Part shown: piece by piece, positions 15,195-24,517 of the stretch | Layout: each line of letters begins with the position of its first letter | Numbering within the stretch: the first letter of the stretch is position 1 | From: Clostridia bacterium | GTDB lineage: Bacteria > Bacillota > Clostridia > TANB77 > UBA1234 | Direction: 5' to 3' | NCBI GenBank assembly: GCA_017469465.1 | Contig: JAFUGH010000035.1 | Location: 1-49,414, forward strand | Length of the DNA stretch: 49,414 bases | Position numbers and translations under genes: made by a program | Notes under the pieces: model-generated | Databases searched by the model: none | What the model saw: only the letters and a program-made list of their open reading frames with translations | What the model was told of the DNA's origin: nothing

Positions 15195-17162
15195 ATGAGA
15201 AAAATGAAAGAAAGTGGAATTGATTGGATAGGACAAATTCCTGAAAACTGGGACACAAAAAGACTAAAAAAAGTATTAGCTGAGAGAAAAGAAAAAAACA
15301 ACCCAATTAAATCAGAAAGTATATTATCATTATCTATTGAAAGAGGTATTTTTCCATATTCTGAAAAAACAGGTGGAGGAAATAAAGCAAAAGAAAATTT
15401 CGAAGACTATAAATTGGCTTATGAAAATGATATTGTTTTAAACAGTATGAATGTTGTAGTAGGGGCAGTTGGATTATCAAAATATTTTGGTTGTGTAAGC
15501 CCAGTATACTACACTTTATATAGTAGAAATGAACAATATAATATTAATTATTATAGCAATTTATTTCAATCTTCAGCTTTTCAAAAAAGCCTTTGGGGAT
15601 TAGGAAATGGAATAGTAGTTAAAGAATCTGACAACGGAAAATTAAATACAATAAGAATGAGAATTCCAATGGAAAAACTAAATAATGTTATATTACCAGT
15701 TCCACCAAAGGAAGAACAACAAAAAATAGCAAAATTACTTGATGAAAAGATAAGTGAAATTGATAATGTAATAGAAAAAACAAGAAAGACCATTGAAGAC
15801 TTTAAAAAATTTAAGCAGTCTATAATTACTGAAAATGTAACAAAAGGTTTTAATAAAGACGTAAAGATGAATAAAAGTCAGTTGGAATGGATAAACGAAT
15901 ATCCAGAAGAATGGGAAGCTTGTAAAACAAAGGATTTTTTTGAATTTGGAAAAGGATTACCAATAACTAAAGCCGATTTAATTATAGATGGAGAAAAAGT
16001 AATTAGTTATGGACAGATACATTCAAAGGATAATATAGGTACAAGTGTTAATGAAAAGTTATTCAGATATATTTCAGAAGAATATATAAATACAAATCCT
16101 CAGTCATTAGTATCTTCTAACGATTTTATATTTGCCGATACTTCCGAAGACCTAGAAGGATGTGGAAATTATGTTTATATAGATGAAAATATCAATCTTT
16201 TTGCAGGATATCATACTATTATTTTAAGACCTAAAATAAAAGAGAGTATAAAATATCTAGCATATTTGTTTTTAACGGATTGTTGGAGAAGTCAATTAAG
16301 ATGTAGAGTATCTGGAATAAAATTATATAGCATAACACAGAAGATTTTGAAAGAAACCACGTTAATTTTACCACCGCTAAAAGAAAGAAAATTGATTGTA
16401 AATTATTTAGATGAAAAGTGTAAAGAAATTGATAAATTGATTAATAGTAAAAATAGAATAATTGAAGAATTAGAACAGTATAAAAAGTCGCTTATATATG
16501 AATATGTAACTGGCAAGAAGGAAGTAAGAAATAATACTATAATCAAAACTAATTCAAAAGGAATAAAGATTAACTGCAAAGATAATATTTTTGCACAGGC
16601 AATATTACTTTGTAAAGTTATTGAAAAGTTAAACAAGTACAACTTAGGAAGAGTAAAAGCTGAAAAAACATTATATTTAATAGAAAAGAATATCGGATTT
16701 GATTTTGATAATAATTATGTAAGAGAAGCAGCTGGACCATTATCAGAATCAATATACAAATGCGAATCTGTTGTAAGTAAGAAAAACAAATGGATTAAAG
16801 TAAATAAAGTAAAGAAACATATAGAATATGAAATTCTTTCTGATTTTAGTAAATATAGTAAGTATTATGATAAATATTATTCTGATTATGATAATCAAAT
16901 TGAAAGTATAATTGAAAAAGTAAAGAACTACTCAACTGATAAATCAGAGATGGTAGCAACATTATATGCTTCATGGAATGATTTTATTATAAAAAAAGAA
17001 GATGTTACAGATATTAAAATAGTTAAAGATGTAAGAGAAAATTGGAATGATACTAAGAAAAGATTTAATGAACAAAAATGGTTAGATGTATTAGAGGAAA
17101 TGAAAGAAATAGAATTAACACCAAAAGGAAATGGAAATCTTACAATAATTAAGGAGAATTAG
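15195..17162 (+). CDS. hsdS: Type I restriction specificity subunit S with extra C-terminal Panacea/SocA-like domain
   Basis: The protein has 655 residues, well above the usual 400-450. Two target-recognition domains are visible, each closed by the conserved helix (LPVPPKEEQQKIAKLLDEK and LPPLKERKLIVNYLDEK), giving a two-part recognition site. After the second helix, residues about 465-640 form an added domain with GRVKAEKTLYLIEK and VREAAGPLSESIYK, which resembles Panacea/SocA-type domains. ATG 15195 is chosen because GAGGAGG precedes it by 9 bases. The role of the extra domain is unknown, possibly sensing or an antitoxin-like interaction. Confidence 0.88.
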   Translation: MRKMKESGIDWIGQIPENWDTKRLKKVLAERKEKNNPIKSESILSLSIERGIFPYSEKTGGGNKAKENFEDYKLAYENDIVLNSMNVVVGAVGLSKYFGCVSPVYYTLYSRNEQYNINYYSNLFQSSAFQKSLWGLGNGIVVKESDNGKLNTIRMRIPMEKLNNVILPVPPKEEQQKIAKLLDEKISEIDNVIEKTRKTIEDFKKFKQSIITENVTKGFNKDVKMNKSQLEWINEYPEEWEACKTKDFFEFGKGLPITKADLIIDGEKVISYGQIHSKDNIGTSVNEKLFRYISEEYINTNPQSLVSSNDFIFADTSEDLEGCGNYVYIDENINLFAGYHTIILRPKIKESIKYLAYLFLTDCWRSQLRCRVSGIKLYSITQKILKETTLILPPLKERKLIVNYLDEKCKEIDKLINSKNRIIEELEQYKKSLIYEYVTGKKEVRNNTIIKTNSKGIKINCKDNIFAQAILLCKVIEKLNKYNLGRVKAEKTLYLIEKNIGFDFDNNYVREAAGPLSESIYKCESVVSKKNKWIKVNKVKKHIEYEILSDFSKYSKYYDKYYSDYDNQIESIIEKVKNYSTDKSEMVATLYASWNDFIIKKEDVTDIKIVKDVRENWNDTKKRFNEQKWLDVLEEMKEIELTPKGNGNLTIIKEN

Positions 17163-17164
17163 TT

Positions 17165-20100
17165 ATGGAAGAAAATGAAAGAAGATTTGAACAAGATATA
17201 GAAACATATCTTTTATCACAAGATGGCGGGTATATAAAAGGAAATCCACAAGACTTTGATAGAGAATGTGCATTAAATAAAAAAGATTTATTTGCTTTTA
17301 TTGAAAATACTCAAAAAAATGAATGGGATAAATTTAAAAAAGCATTTCCTGATGACTATGAATCAAGATTTATAAAAAGATTTAATGACGAAGTAGTAAC
17401 AAGAGGAATAATAGATGTCATAAGAAATGGAATTAAATATACTGGCGCGGGAACTTTCAATTTTAAATTGGCTTATTTTATGCCAGAAACAAACTTAAAT
17501 CCAGAAGATATGGATTTATATAATAAAAATATATTAAATGAAACAAGACAATTAAAATATTCTACACAAAATGAAAATTCTATAGATATTGTTTTATTAT
17601 TAAATGGTATTCCAGTTGTTGCTTTGGAACTTAAAAATCAGATAACAGGACAAAATAGTGAAAATGCACAAAAGCAATTTATGTATGATAGAGATCCTAG
17701 AGAATTAATATTTAGATTTAATAGTAGAATAATAGCATATTTTGCAGTTGATCATTATGATGTTAAATACACAACTAAGCTTGCTGGTAAGAATACATAT
17801 TATTTACCATTTAATCAAGGTTCTAATGGAGCTGGTAATGTTGGAGGAGCTGGAAATCCGACAAATGAAAATGGTTATACAACAGATTATTTATGGAAGA
17901 ATGTATTAAAGAAAGATTCATTAATGGAAATACTTCATAAATTCGTACATTTACAAGTAAAAGAAGAAATAGAACATAAAAATGGAAAAGAAATAAAGAA
18001 GGAAAAACAAAATATAATATTTCCAAGATTCCATCAATTAGATGTTGTAAGAAAACTAATATGGAATGTCAGAGATTGTGGAGTAGGACATAACTATTTA
18101 ATTCAACATAGTGCTGGTTCTGGAAAATCAAATAGCATAGCTTGGCTTGCACATAGATTATCAGGATTACATGATAGAAATAATAATGCAGTATTCAATT
18201 CTATAATTGTAGTAACAGATAGAAAAGTATTAGATAAACAATTACAAGAGACAATATATCAATTTGAACATCAAAAGGGTGTAGTTGTAAAAATAGATGA
18301 TGAAAAGACATCGAAAGATTTAAAAGAAGCAATAGACGATGGAAAAAGAATTATCATAACGACACTTCAAAAATTCCCTGTAATATATAAGGAAGTTGAC
18401 GATGTTAGTGGTAAAAAATTTGCAGTCATAGTTGATGAAGCTCATTCAAGTCAAACAGGAAATTCTGCTAAAAAATTGAAAATAGCTTTAGCAGATAGAG
18501 AAGAAGCATTAAAGAAATACGCTGAAATAGAAGCACAGGAAGAAGAAAATGAGAAAGACTATGAAGATAAGTTAGTAGAAGAACTTGCAACTCATGGAAA
18601 GCAAGATAATATATCATTTTTTGCTTTTACTGCAACTCCAAAAGCCAAAACATTAGAATTATTTGGAACAAAACAAGAGAATGGATCTTTTACACCATAT
18701 CATGTATATAGTATGAGACAAGCCATAGAAGAAGGATTTATATTAGATGTATTAGCAAATTACATGACATATAAAACAATATATCAAATTGCAAAGAAAA
18801 CACCAGATAATCCAGAAGTTCCAGAAAATTATGCAACAAGAATTATAAAGAAATTTGAAAGTTTACATGAAATAAATATTTCTCAAAAGACACAAATAAT
18901 AGTAGAGCAATTTAGAAATGTTACTAAGAATAAAATCAATGGTAAAGGTAAAGCAATGTTAGTAACAGCTTCAAGATTACATGCTGTTAGATATTTCTTT
19001 GAAATGAAAAGATATATTCAAGAAAAAGGATATGATGATTTAGATGTTTTAGTAGCATTTTCAGGAGAAGTCAAAGATGGAGAAGAAACGTTTACTGAAA
19101 GCAATATGAATAAAACTAAAAGTGGTAGAAAAATATCTGACTCACAAACTAAGGAATATTTTCATGGAGATGAATTTAATGTATTAGTTGTTGCAGAAAA
19201 ATATCAAACAGGATTTGATGAGCCATTATTACATACTATGTTTGTAGATAAAAAATTAAAAGGTATAAAAGCAGTACAAACTTTATCAAGATTAAACAGA
19301 ACATACAACGGAAAAGATGATACACTTGTAATAGATTTTGTAAATGAAGCATCAGATATACAAGAAGCATTTAAGCCTTTCTATGATGTAACTGTATTGG
19401 AATATGAAACAGATCCAAATGTTATTTATGATAAATTAAATATGATTAAAAGCTATGGGCTAATATATGATGATAATATAGATAAATTCTGTAAGATATA
19501 TTTAAAAGATGGTAAACAAAGTGAAAATGATTTTGGAAGGCTAACAAGTAGTGTAAAAGAAACTGTAGATTTATATAACAAATTAGATATAGAAGATAGA
19601 GAAAGCTTTAGAAAGCAAGTTATAAGCTTTAATAAGTTTTATTCATATATAACTCAAATAACATTTTTAGGAGATGAAGAACTTCATAAAACATATATGT
19701 ATTTAAGATATGTTGAAAAATTACTACCTAAGAATAAAATAGAAGCTGTAGATTTAGAAGGAAAACTTAAGCTCACATTTTATAATTTAAAGCAAACTTT
19801 TGATGGAAGCGTATCACTAAGAAAGACTGATGAAGGAGAGGGATTAATACAACCTCAAGGATCAGGAATTCCAATAGCAATTTTACCAGAACAAAGATAT
19901 TTAGAAGAGATAATTAAGAAAGTAAATGACTTATATGCAGGACAATTTACAGAAGCAGATAATTTGCTTGTTAGAAATATAATGGATATAATTATTAAAG
20001 ATGAAGAAGTTAAAAAATCTGCTAAAGCTAACAATGAAGATATGTTTGTTAAATCAGTGTTTCCTAAAGTATTTAGTGAAAAGACAAGTAAAGCATATAA

Positions 20101-20314
20101 AGAAAGTGCAACTTCTTATAAAAAACTATTTGAAAGTAAAGAGTTTTATAATGCTATAATGAAATCGTTAGGAAATGTCATTTATAGAATTTTAAATAGT
20201 GAAGAAACAATAAAATATAGTGAGAAAAACGAGGAAGATCCAAATACAGAATTAAAAGTTGCAGAAGATAGCGAGGAATATAAAATAACAGATAAGGAGG
20301 ATGAAAATGGCTAA
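17165..20314 (+). CDS. hsdR: Type I restriction endonuclease subunit R (motor/nuclease)
   Basis: This 1049-residue protein has the full domain order of HsdR. The N-terminal PD-(D/E)XK nuclease has ALELKNQITGQ near residue 155. The SF2 translocase has Walker A HSAGSGKSNS near residue 316, the DEAHSSQ box, the FTATP motif and a helicase C-terminal QTLSRLNRTY motif. A helical domain that binds the methylase follows. It pumps DNA past the complex and cuts unmodified DNA away from the site. It starts 2 bases after hsdS ends and overlaps the next gene by 8 bases. Confidence 0.95.
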   Translation: MEENERRFEQDIETYLLSQDGGYIKGNPQDFDRECALNKKDLFAFIENTQKNEWDKFKKAFPDDYESRFIKRFNDEVVTRGIIDVIRNGIKYTGAGTFNFKLAYFMPETNLNPEDMDLYNKNILNETRQLKYSTQNENSIDIVLLLNGIPVVALELKNQITGQNSENAQKQFMYDRDPRELIFRFNSRIIAYFAVDHYDVKYTTKLAGKNTYYLPFNQGSNGAGNVGGAGNPTNENGYTTDYLWKNVLKKDSLMEILHKFVHLQVKEEIEHKNGKEIKKEKQNIIFPRFHQLDVVRKLIWNVRDCGVGHNYLIQHSAGSGKSNSIAWLAHRLSGLHDRNNNAVFNSIIVVTDRKVLDKQLQETIYQFEHQKGVVVKIDDEKTSKDLKEAIDDGKRIIITTLQKFPVIYKEVDDVSGKKFAVIVDEAHSSQTGNSAKKLKIALADREEALKKYAEIEAQEEENEKDYEDKLVEELATHGKQDNISFFAFTATPKAKTLELFGTKQENGSFTPYHVYSMRQAIEEGFILDVLANYMTYKTIYQIAKKTPDNPEVPENYATRIIKKFESLHEINISQKTQIIVEQFRNVTKNKINGKGKAMLVTASRLHAVRYFFEMKRYIQEKGYDDLDVLVAFSGEVKDGEETFTESNMNKTKSGRKISDSQTKEYFHGDEFNVLVVAEKYQTGFDEPLLHTMFVDKKLKGIKAVQTLSRLNRTYNGKDDTLVIDFVNEASDIQEAFKPFYDVTVLEYETDPNVIYDKLNMIKSYGLIYDDNIDKFCKIYLKDGKQSENDFGRLTSSVKETVDLYNKLDIEDRESFRKQVISFNKFYSYITQITFLGDEELHKTYMYLRYVEKLLPKNKIEAVDLEGKLKLTFYNLKQTFDGSVSLRKTDEGEGLIQPQGSGIPIAILPEQRYLEEIIKKVNDLYAGQFTEADNLLVRNIMDIIIKDEEVKKSAKANNEDMFVKSVFPKVFSEKTSKAYKESATSYKKLFESKEFYNAIMKSLGNVIYRILNSEETIKYSEKNEEDPNTELKVAEDSEEYKITDKEDENG

Positions 20315-20972
20315 AGGAATTATTTATTGTATGACAACAATTGTACCTGGCTTAGTTAAAATAGGAAAAACGGGTAGTGAAAATTTTGAACAACGTATGT
20401 ATAATTTAGAAAGAAACGGATATGTAAATGTAGTTGGACTAAAGAGAAGATTTGCAATAGAAGTAGAAGATTATGATGAAAAAGAAATATTGATTCATGA
20501 ATTATTTAGCAAAAGTAACGTTCAAAACACTGAATTATTTGCTGTAGATGTTGACCTTGTAGTACAATTATTATCTTCATTAGAAGGAAAGCAAGTATTT
20601 CCAAAGTCTATAAGCAAAGAAGAGGTATTTAATATAGCAACAGATGAAGTTCAAGGAGATGTAGCTAAAGCTAATAGAATGTTAATACCTGATGGAACTT
20701 ATTATATTTCTGATAAGAATCTTAAGGCATCAATGAGAGTTGAAAACGGAAAATTTATTGTAGTTAAGGGAAGTCAATGTTTATCTTGTAACAAAGATTG
20801 GATGCCAGAAAGTAGAAAGAATGCAAAAATAGAAAATGGAACCTTAATGGAAGATGTTGTATGTAAATCACCAAGTACAGCAGGATGGGTTGTATTAGGT
20901 AATGCAAATAATGGATGGTTTACGTGGAAGACAGAAGACGGAAAATTAATTGATGTATTCAGAAAAAAGTAG
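20307..20972 (+). CDS. GIY-YIG nuclease-like protein with C-terminal DUF4357
   Basis: The 221-residue protein begins KGIIYCMTTIVPGLVKIGKT, the T5orf172/MUG113-type form of the GIY-YIG fold, with the later Arg in EQRMYNLE and Glu in TELFAVD. Residues about 185-218 (SPSTAGWVVLGNANNGWFTW) match DUF4357. Proteins with this pair of domains often sit beside type I restriction genes. ATG 20307 is used because AAGGAGG lies 6 bases upstream. The overlap with hsdR places it in the same operon, so it may assist restriction or process cut DNA. This is inference. Confidence 0.8.
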   Translation: MAKGIIYCMTTIVPGLVKIGKTGSENFEQRMYNLERNGYVNVVGLKRRFAIEVEDYDEKEILIHELFSKSNVQNTELFAVDVDLVVQLLSSLEGKQVFPKSISKEEVFNIATDEVQGDVAKANRMLIPDGTYYISDKNLKASMRVENGKFIVVKGSQCLSCNKDWMPESRKNAKIENGTLMEDVVCKSPSTAGWVVLGNANNGWFTWKTEDGKLIDVFRKK

Positions 20973-21020
20973 TTATACAAATATTCTTAAATAGAAATAA
21001 TTTATAAAAAGTAAAATAAA

Positions 21021-21058
21021 ACTTTCTTTTTTGGAAATAATATGATATAATAGTATTA
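21021..21058 (+). promoter_or_regulatory. Promoter/operator of XRE-Fic gene 1 (38-bp block shared with XRE-Fic gene 2)
   Basis: The block carries an extended -10 (TGATATAAT, 21043-21051) and matches 37198-37235 at 36 of 38 positions, including TTTTTTGGAAATAATATG. An inverted repeat ATAATA...TATTAT spans the -10. Conservation between two otherwise different loci suggests an operator for the HTH domain of these proteins. Confidence 0.7.
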
Positions 21059-21082
21059 TAATCAAAAAGGAGAGTTTTTATT

Positions 21083-22015
21083 ATGTTAGGAGATAAAATT
21101 AAATTATATAGAGAAAATAAAAAAATGACTCAAAATGATATTGCTGATGTTTTAGAGGTTAGTGCTGCTACAGTTTCAAAATATGAATCAGGTAGCTTAG
21201 AACCTAGTATAGAGTCTTTAAAAAGATTATCTGATTTATTTGAAATATCAATTGATGAATTATTAAGTGACGAAGAAGAAAAATTTGATATTTCAAAAAT
21301 AAATGCATTAGCCATTCTTAGAGAGCAAAAAGAAATGAAATTAAAAGGAAATTTATATCATCAAACTCAGGTTTCGTTTGCATATAATACAAATCATATT
21401 GAAGGAAGTACGTTAACAGAAGATCAAACAAGATATATTTTTGAAACAAATACTATTTTATTTGAAGGCGATACAATTGCAAAAGTAGATGATATATTAG
21501 AGACATCTAATCACTTTAAATTAGTTGATTATATGTTAGATGTAGCAGATAAAAAATTAACTGAAAAAATGATAAAAGAATTTCATAAGATTTTGAAAGA
21601 TGGTACTTCTGATAGTAGAGTAGAATGGTTCAATGTTGGAGAATACAAACAAAGAGCTAATACAATAGGAAGTGGCATTAAAACAACGTCACCAAATAAT
21701 GTTGAAAAAGATATGGCAAAACTAATGGACTGGTATAATTCACTTAAACAAGTTACTGTAAAAGAGCTAATTGAATTTCATTATAGATTTGAGAGTATAC
21801 ACCCATTTCAAGATGGTAATGGCAGAATAGGAAGAATTATTATGTTTAAGGAATGCTTAAAAAACAATATTATTCCATTCATTATACAAGATGCAGATAA
21901 ATTATTTTATTATAGAGGTTTGAAAGAATACAAAAGTGAAAAAGGATATTTAACAGATACATGCTTAAATGCACAGGATAAATATATTAAGATGATAGAA
22001 TACTACTTGAAATAG
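21083..22015 (+). CDS. XRE helix-turn-helix protein fused to a Fic domain (copy 1)
   Basis: The 310-residue protein joins an N-terminal XRE domain (residues 5-60, TQNDIADVLEVSAATVSKYE) to a Fic domain. The Fic core HPFQDGNGRIGR (240-251) is the full catalytic motif of AMP-transferring Fic enzymes. TNHIEG (103-108) matches the inhibitory [S/T]xxxE[G/N] helix placed before the core, so self-inhibition is expected. Fic proteins usually AMPylate target proteins, and XRE fusions can regulate their own genes. The caspase-like gene follows 13 bases downstream with its own strong ribosome-binding site. A close paralogue with a different partner lies at 37256. Confidence 0.9.
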   Translation: MLGDKIKLYRENKKMTQNDIADVLEVSAATVSKYESGSLEPSIESLKRLSDLFEISIDELLSDEEEKFDISKINALAILREQKEMKLKGNLYHQTQVSFAYNTNHIEGSTLTEDQTRYIFETNTILFEGDTIAKVDDILETSNHFKLVDYMLDVADKKLTEKMIKEFHKILKDGTSDSRVEWFNVGEYKQRANTIGSGIKTTSPNNVEKDMAKLMDWYNSLKQVTVKELIEFHYRFESIHPFQDGNGRIGRIIMFKECLKNNIIPFIIQDADKLFYYRGLKEYKSEKGYLTDTCLNAQDKYIKMIEYYLK

Positions 22016-22028
22016 GAGGAATTATAAG

Positions 22029-23465
22029 ATGAAAAATATAGCAATTATTATTGGGATAGACAAATATGAAAACAACCAAGATTTATTAGCATGCAAAAAT
22101 GACGCAGAAGATATGCATAAGATTATAAGTAATAGTGGCAAATATGATGAAGAAATTTATTGTAGTGGAAAATATAGTAATAATGATATTATAAAGAAAA
22201 TAGAAAAAGTAAAAAACAAATATGAAAATGAAGATGTGGGAGAAATATTCTTTTATTTTACAGGACACGGATTTTCACAAAGTGATGAGTTATTTTATAT
22301 TACATCAAATACAGAAAATGATAAAATAAATACAACATCCTTAAAAAATTCAGAAATTGACGCATTAGTAAGGAAATTAAAACCAAATATGTATGTAAAA
22401 GTAATAGATGCTTGTCAAAGTGGGATAAGCTACATAAAAGAGATTGAGAGCGAAAATATTCAAAAAATAATGCAAGAATCACAAGCAAGTTTTAATAAAT
22501 GTTATTTTATGTTTTCTTCATTGAAAAATCAAAATTCATATATTATGCCCAATAATCATAATAGCTATTTTACTGATGCATATATTAAATCATTAATATA
22601 TTTCTTCAAAGATGAAAATAGAGAAAAGGTAAAGTATTCAGAAATTGCTAATTATATATCTGATATTTTCATAAAAAATGATAAACAAAAACCTTTTTTT
22701 GTTACGCAAACAGATTTAACAGATGTCTTTATAAGTAATAATGCTCAATTAACTCAAGTATTAGATGAAATATTGAATGTGGAACAAAAGAAGGTAGATA
22801 AAGATCTTACAGTAATGAATTTAGATGAAATAATAAATAAAAAAATATTAAATTGTGCCAAAAAAGAAGAGGCAAAACTTTTTTCAGATAAGCTAAATGA
22901 AAGCATAGATTTATGTTCATTAAATAAGTATAATTTGGATAAGTATTATGAATTAAATAAATATACTAATGGTGAAATAAATAACATACCTCATAAAAAA
23001 TATATTGCAAATTGGATATTAGATAATAGGAAGTCACTTGGACTTTTTGCAAAAGCAAAATTGGAAGATGAAAGAAAATCAAAACTTTATCCTATTATGA
23101 ATTTATCATTATCATTATCGGGTGAAGAAAAAGAGAGTAGGTATGAATTTGAGGTTACTGAAAATGCTGTATGTAGTAATATTAAAATTGAAATAAAGCC
23201 AAAGGAATTAGGATTAGAAAAATATGAGTTAATTTTTGTATGTATTCCATCTTTTTCTAAAATCTATATTTTTAAAACGTTTATCAATGATATTCCAATT
23301 GCTTGGAATGAGTATGAATGTGATAAAGTAGAAGAGTGGACGATGGATGAATTTTTAATAAAAAATGACTTAGATAAAATCGACAAATATGTGGAAGAAA
23401 CGTTTAACACATTTGTAGAGTATTGTAAAGAAAAATTAAATATATTATTAGAAGGCGAGAATTAA
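22029..23465 (+). CDS. Caspase-like (C14 family) protease, predicted defence effector
   Basis: The first 230 of 478 residues form a metacaspase/caspase fold: start MKNIAIIIGIDKYE, catalytic His80 in FYFTGHGF and catalytic Cys129 in VIDACQSG. The remaining 250 residues are an unrecognised helical-plus-beta domain with no transmembrane segment. Bacterial caspase-like proteases act as cell-killing effectors in several anti-phage systems. It is cotranscribed with the XRE-Fic gene and so is likely controlled by it. A terminator follows the stop. The trigger and substrate are unknown. Confidence 0.85.
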   Translation: MKNIAIIIGIDKYENNQDLLACKNDAEDMHKIISNSGKYDEEIYCSGKYSNNDIIKKIEKVKNKYENEDVGEIFFYFTGHGFSQSDELFYITSNTENDKINTTSLKNSEIDALVRKLKPNMYVKVIDACQSGISYIKEIESENIQKIMQESQASFNKCYFMFSSLKNQNSYIMPNNHNSYFTDAYIKSLIYFFKDENREKVKYSEIANYISDIFIKNDKQKPFFVTQTDLTDVFISNNAQLTQVLDEILNVEQKKVDKDLTVMNLDEIINKKILNCAKKEEAKLFSDKLNESIDLCSLNKYNLDKYYELNKYTNGEINNIPHKKYIANWILDNRKSLGLFAKAKLEDERKSKLYPIMNLSLSLSGEEKESRYEFEVTENAVCSNIKIEIKPKELGLEKYELIFVCIPSFSKIYIFKTFINDIPIAWNEYECDKVEEWTMDEFLIKNDLDKIDKYVEETFNTFVEYCKEKLNILLEGEN

Positions 23466-23473
23466 TCTCGCCT
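23453..23473. terminator. Bidirectional terminator between convergent genes
   Basis: AGGCGAG pairs with CTCGCCT around a 7-base loop, with A/T tails on both sides. Confidence 0.6.
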
Positions 23474-23477
23474 TTAA

Positions 23478-23774
23478 TTATTCCTCAAAACATCCCATAA
23501 CTAGCTGGCTTCCATCTACAAAGCCATTTCTATAATATTTCTCATTCCAATAATACAAGTAGTCCATAAAATTCTTATCAAGCTGATCAAGTTGCTTTTG
23601 AACATATTTCTGATTTTGTTTAGGAACATTTTTAAGAATTTTCTCAGAAATCTCATCAAAATAGATGCAATATTTTTTATCTTGAGGAGACATCTCACAA
23701 AAAGCAGTTTCCTCTCTAAATTCTAACCATTCTTTTAATATATCATTTTCATTTACTTCTCTAAAATTTATCAT
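23478..23774 (-). CDS. Small DUF6809-like protein with NEKYYxxGFxDG tail (copy 1)
   Basis: The 98-residue helical protein ends WNEKYYRNGFVDGSQLVMGC. The same tail occurs in the gene at 34175 and in a remnant at 43590, so this is a dispersed family in the window. From memory it resembles DUF6809, which has no known function. It follows tnpV by 12 bases with an AGGAGG site and converges on the caspase gene. Confidence 0.6.
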   Translation of the reverse strand: MINFREVNENDILKEWLEFREETAFCEMSPQDKKYCIYFDEISEKILKNVPKQNQKYVQKQLDQLDKNFMDYLYYWNEKYYRNGFVDGSQLVMGCFEE

Positions 23775-23786
23775 ATCTAATTCCTC

Positions 23787-24141
23787 CTACACATATATAA
23801 TTTCATTAAAAACAATTTCTTCAGCATCGTTTTTAAAGTTGTTCATTAATCCAACCCATTTTAGTTGATCTGTTCTTTTTAGCTCTTCATCAACATTGTT
23901 TTCATTAGCCATTTCTCTGATTGTTATATTTACTATGTGATTACATCTTTCATCAATACCTTTTAGGTAACTAGATAAAGCTCCATTCATCATCAATTCA
24001 GTATATAATCCTCTTTTATTTTCTTTAATATATTTTAATCTAGCTCTACCATATTTGCATAAAACAACATTTTCTTGATTTTTTAATGCTAAATCAGGAA
24101 TTAAATAATCTCCTTCTTTGTGATAAGTTATTTTTTTCCAT
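23787..24141 (-). pseudogene. tnpV: tnpV-like gene, frameshifted near its start
   Basis: The main frame reads ITYHKEGDYLIPDLALKN, then GRARLKYIKENKRGLYTELM and DQLKWVGLMNNFKNDAEEIV, ending NEIIYV. This matches TnpV, a small protein carried by clostridial transposons. The natural start ATG GAA AAA follows GGAGG at 24139-24141, but a run of seven A (T7 at 24131-24137 on the plus strand) puts it one base out of frame. With six A it would read MEKITYHKEGDYL. Either the gene is broken, slippage at the A-run restores it, or the run is miscalled. A shorter product could begin at 23996. Confidence 0.7.
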
Positions 24142-24327
24142 AATCAAAACCTCCAAAATAAATTTTTAGGTTTCCCATATATCAAATTTTATTACGAACA
24201 TATGTGTAAAATTCTTGGGGAAATAATGGGGAAAAATTTTTCAAAAAAGTACAAAAAATTACACAAATGTTTGTTATGCCAAAAACCCCGAAGGTCTACG
24301 GATTTGTGTGTGGATAGCGTTATGTAG

Positions 24328-24371
24328 AGTAGCTGTACTCCGCTTGTGATAGGGAGTGTGGCTACTTTTTT
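24328..24371 (+). terminator. Rho-independent terminator
   Basis: AGTAGC and ACTCC pair with GGAGT and GCTACT and are followed by TTTTT. Confidence 0.7.
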
Positions 24372-24444
24372 GTGCTTGAAATTTTGTGGGTAAAGAGGGT
24401 TTGACAGTCTATTGACAGTCTGAGAAGAAAACGAAGCTATAGTA

Positions 24445-24453
24445 TGCTATAAT
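24445..24453 (+). promoter_or_regulatory. Extended -10 promoter of the HEPN gene
   Basis: TGC plus TATAAT (24448-24453). The -35 is not clear, as TTGACA at 24412 is too far at 30 bases. Confidence 0.5.
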
Positions 24454-24517
24454 AAAGATGATTAGAAGGTTGACTTATATATATTTAATAATTGAATATA
24501 AAATTTGGAGGAATAAA

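Larger units (their letters stand above)
24142..24517 (+). other. Intergenic region with terminator and GACAGTC direct repeats
   Basis: No gene is visible. It includes a strong terminator (24328-24371), the paired repeat TTGACAGTCTATTGACAGTC (24401-24420) and a promoter for the HEPN gene. The segment TTTGACAGTCTAT also occurs at 39143, after the PD-(D/E)XK gene. Confidence 0.5.

Noticed and set aside
15195..17162. Invertible or duplicated hsdS segment for specificity switching
   Set aside because: Only one hsdS is present, and I see no inverted repeats or second silent specificity cassette nearby.
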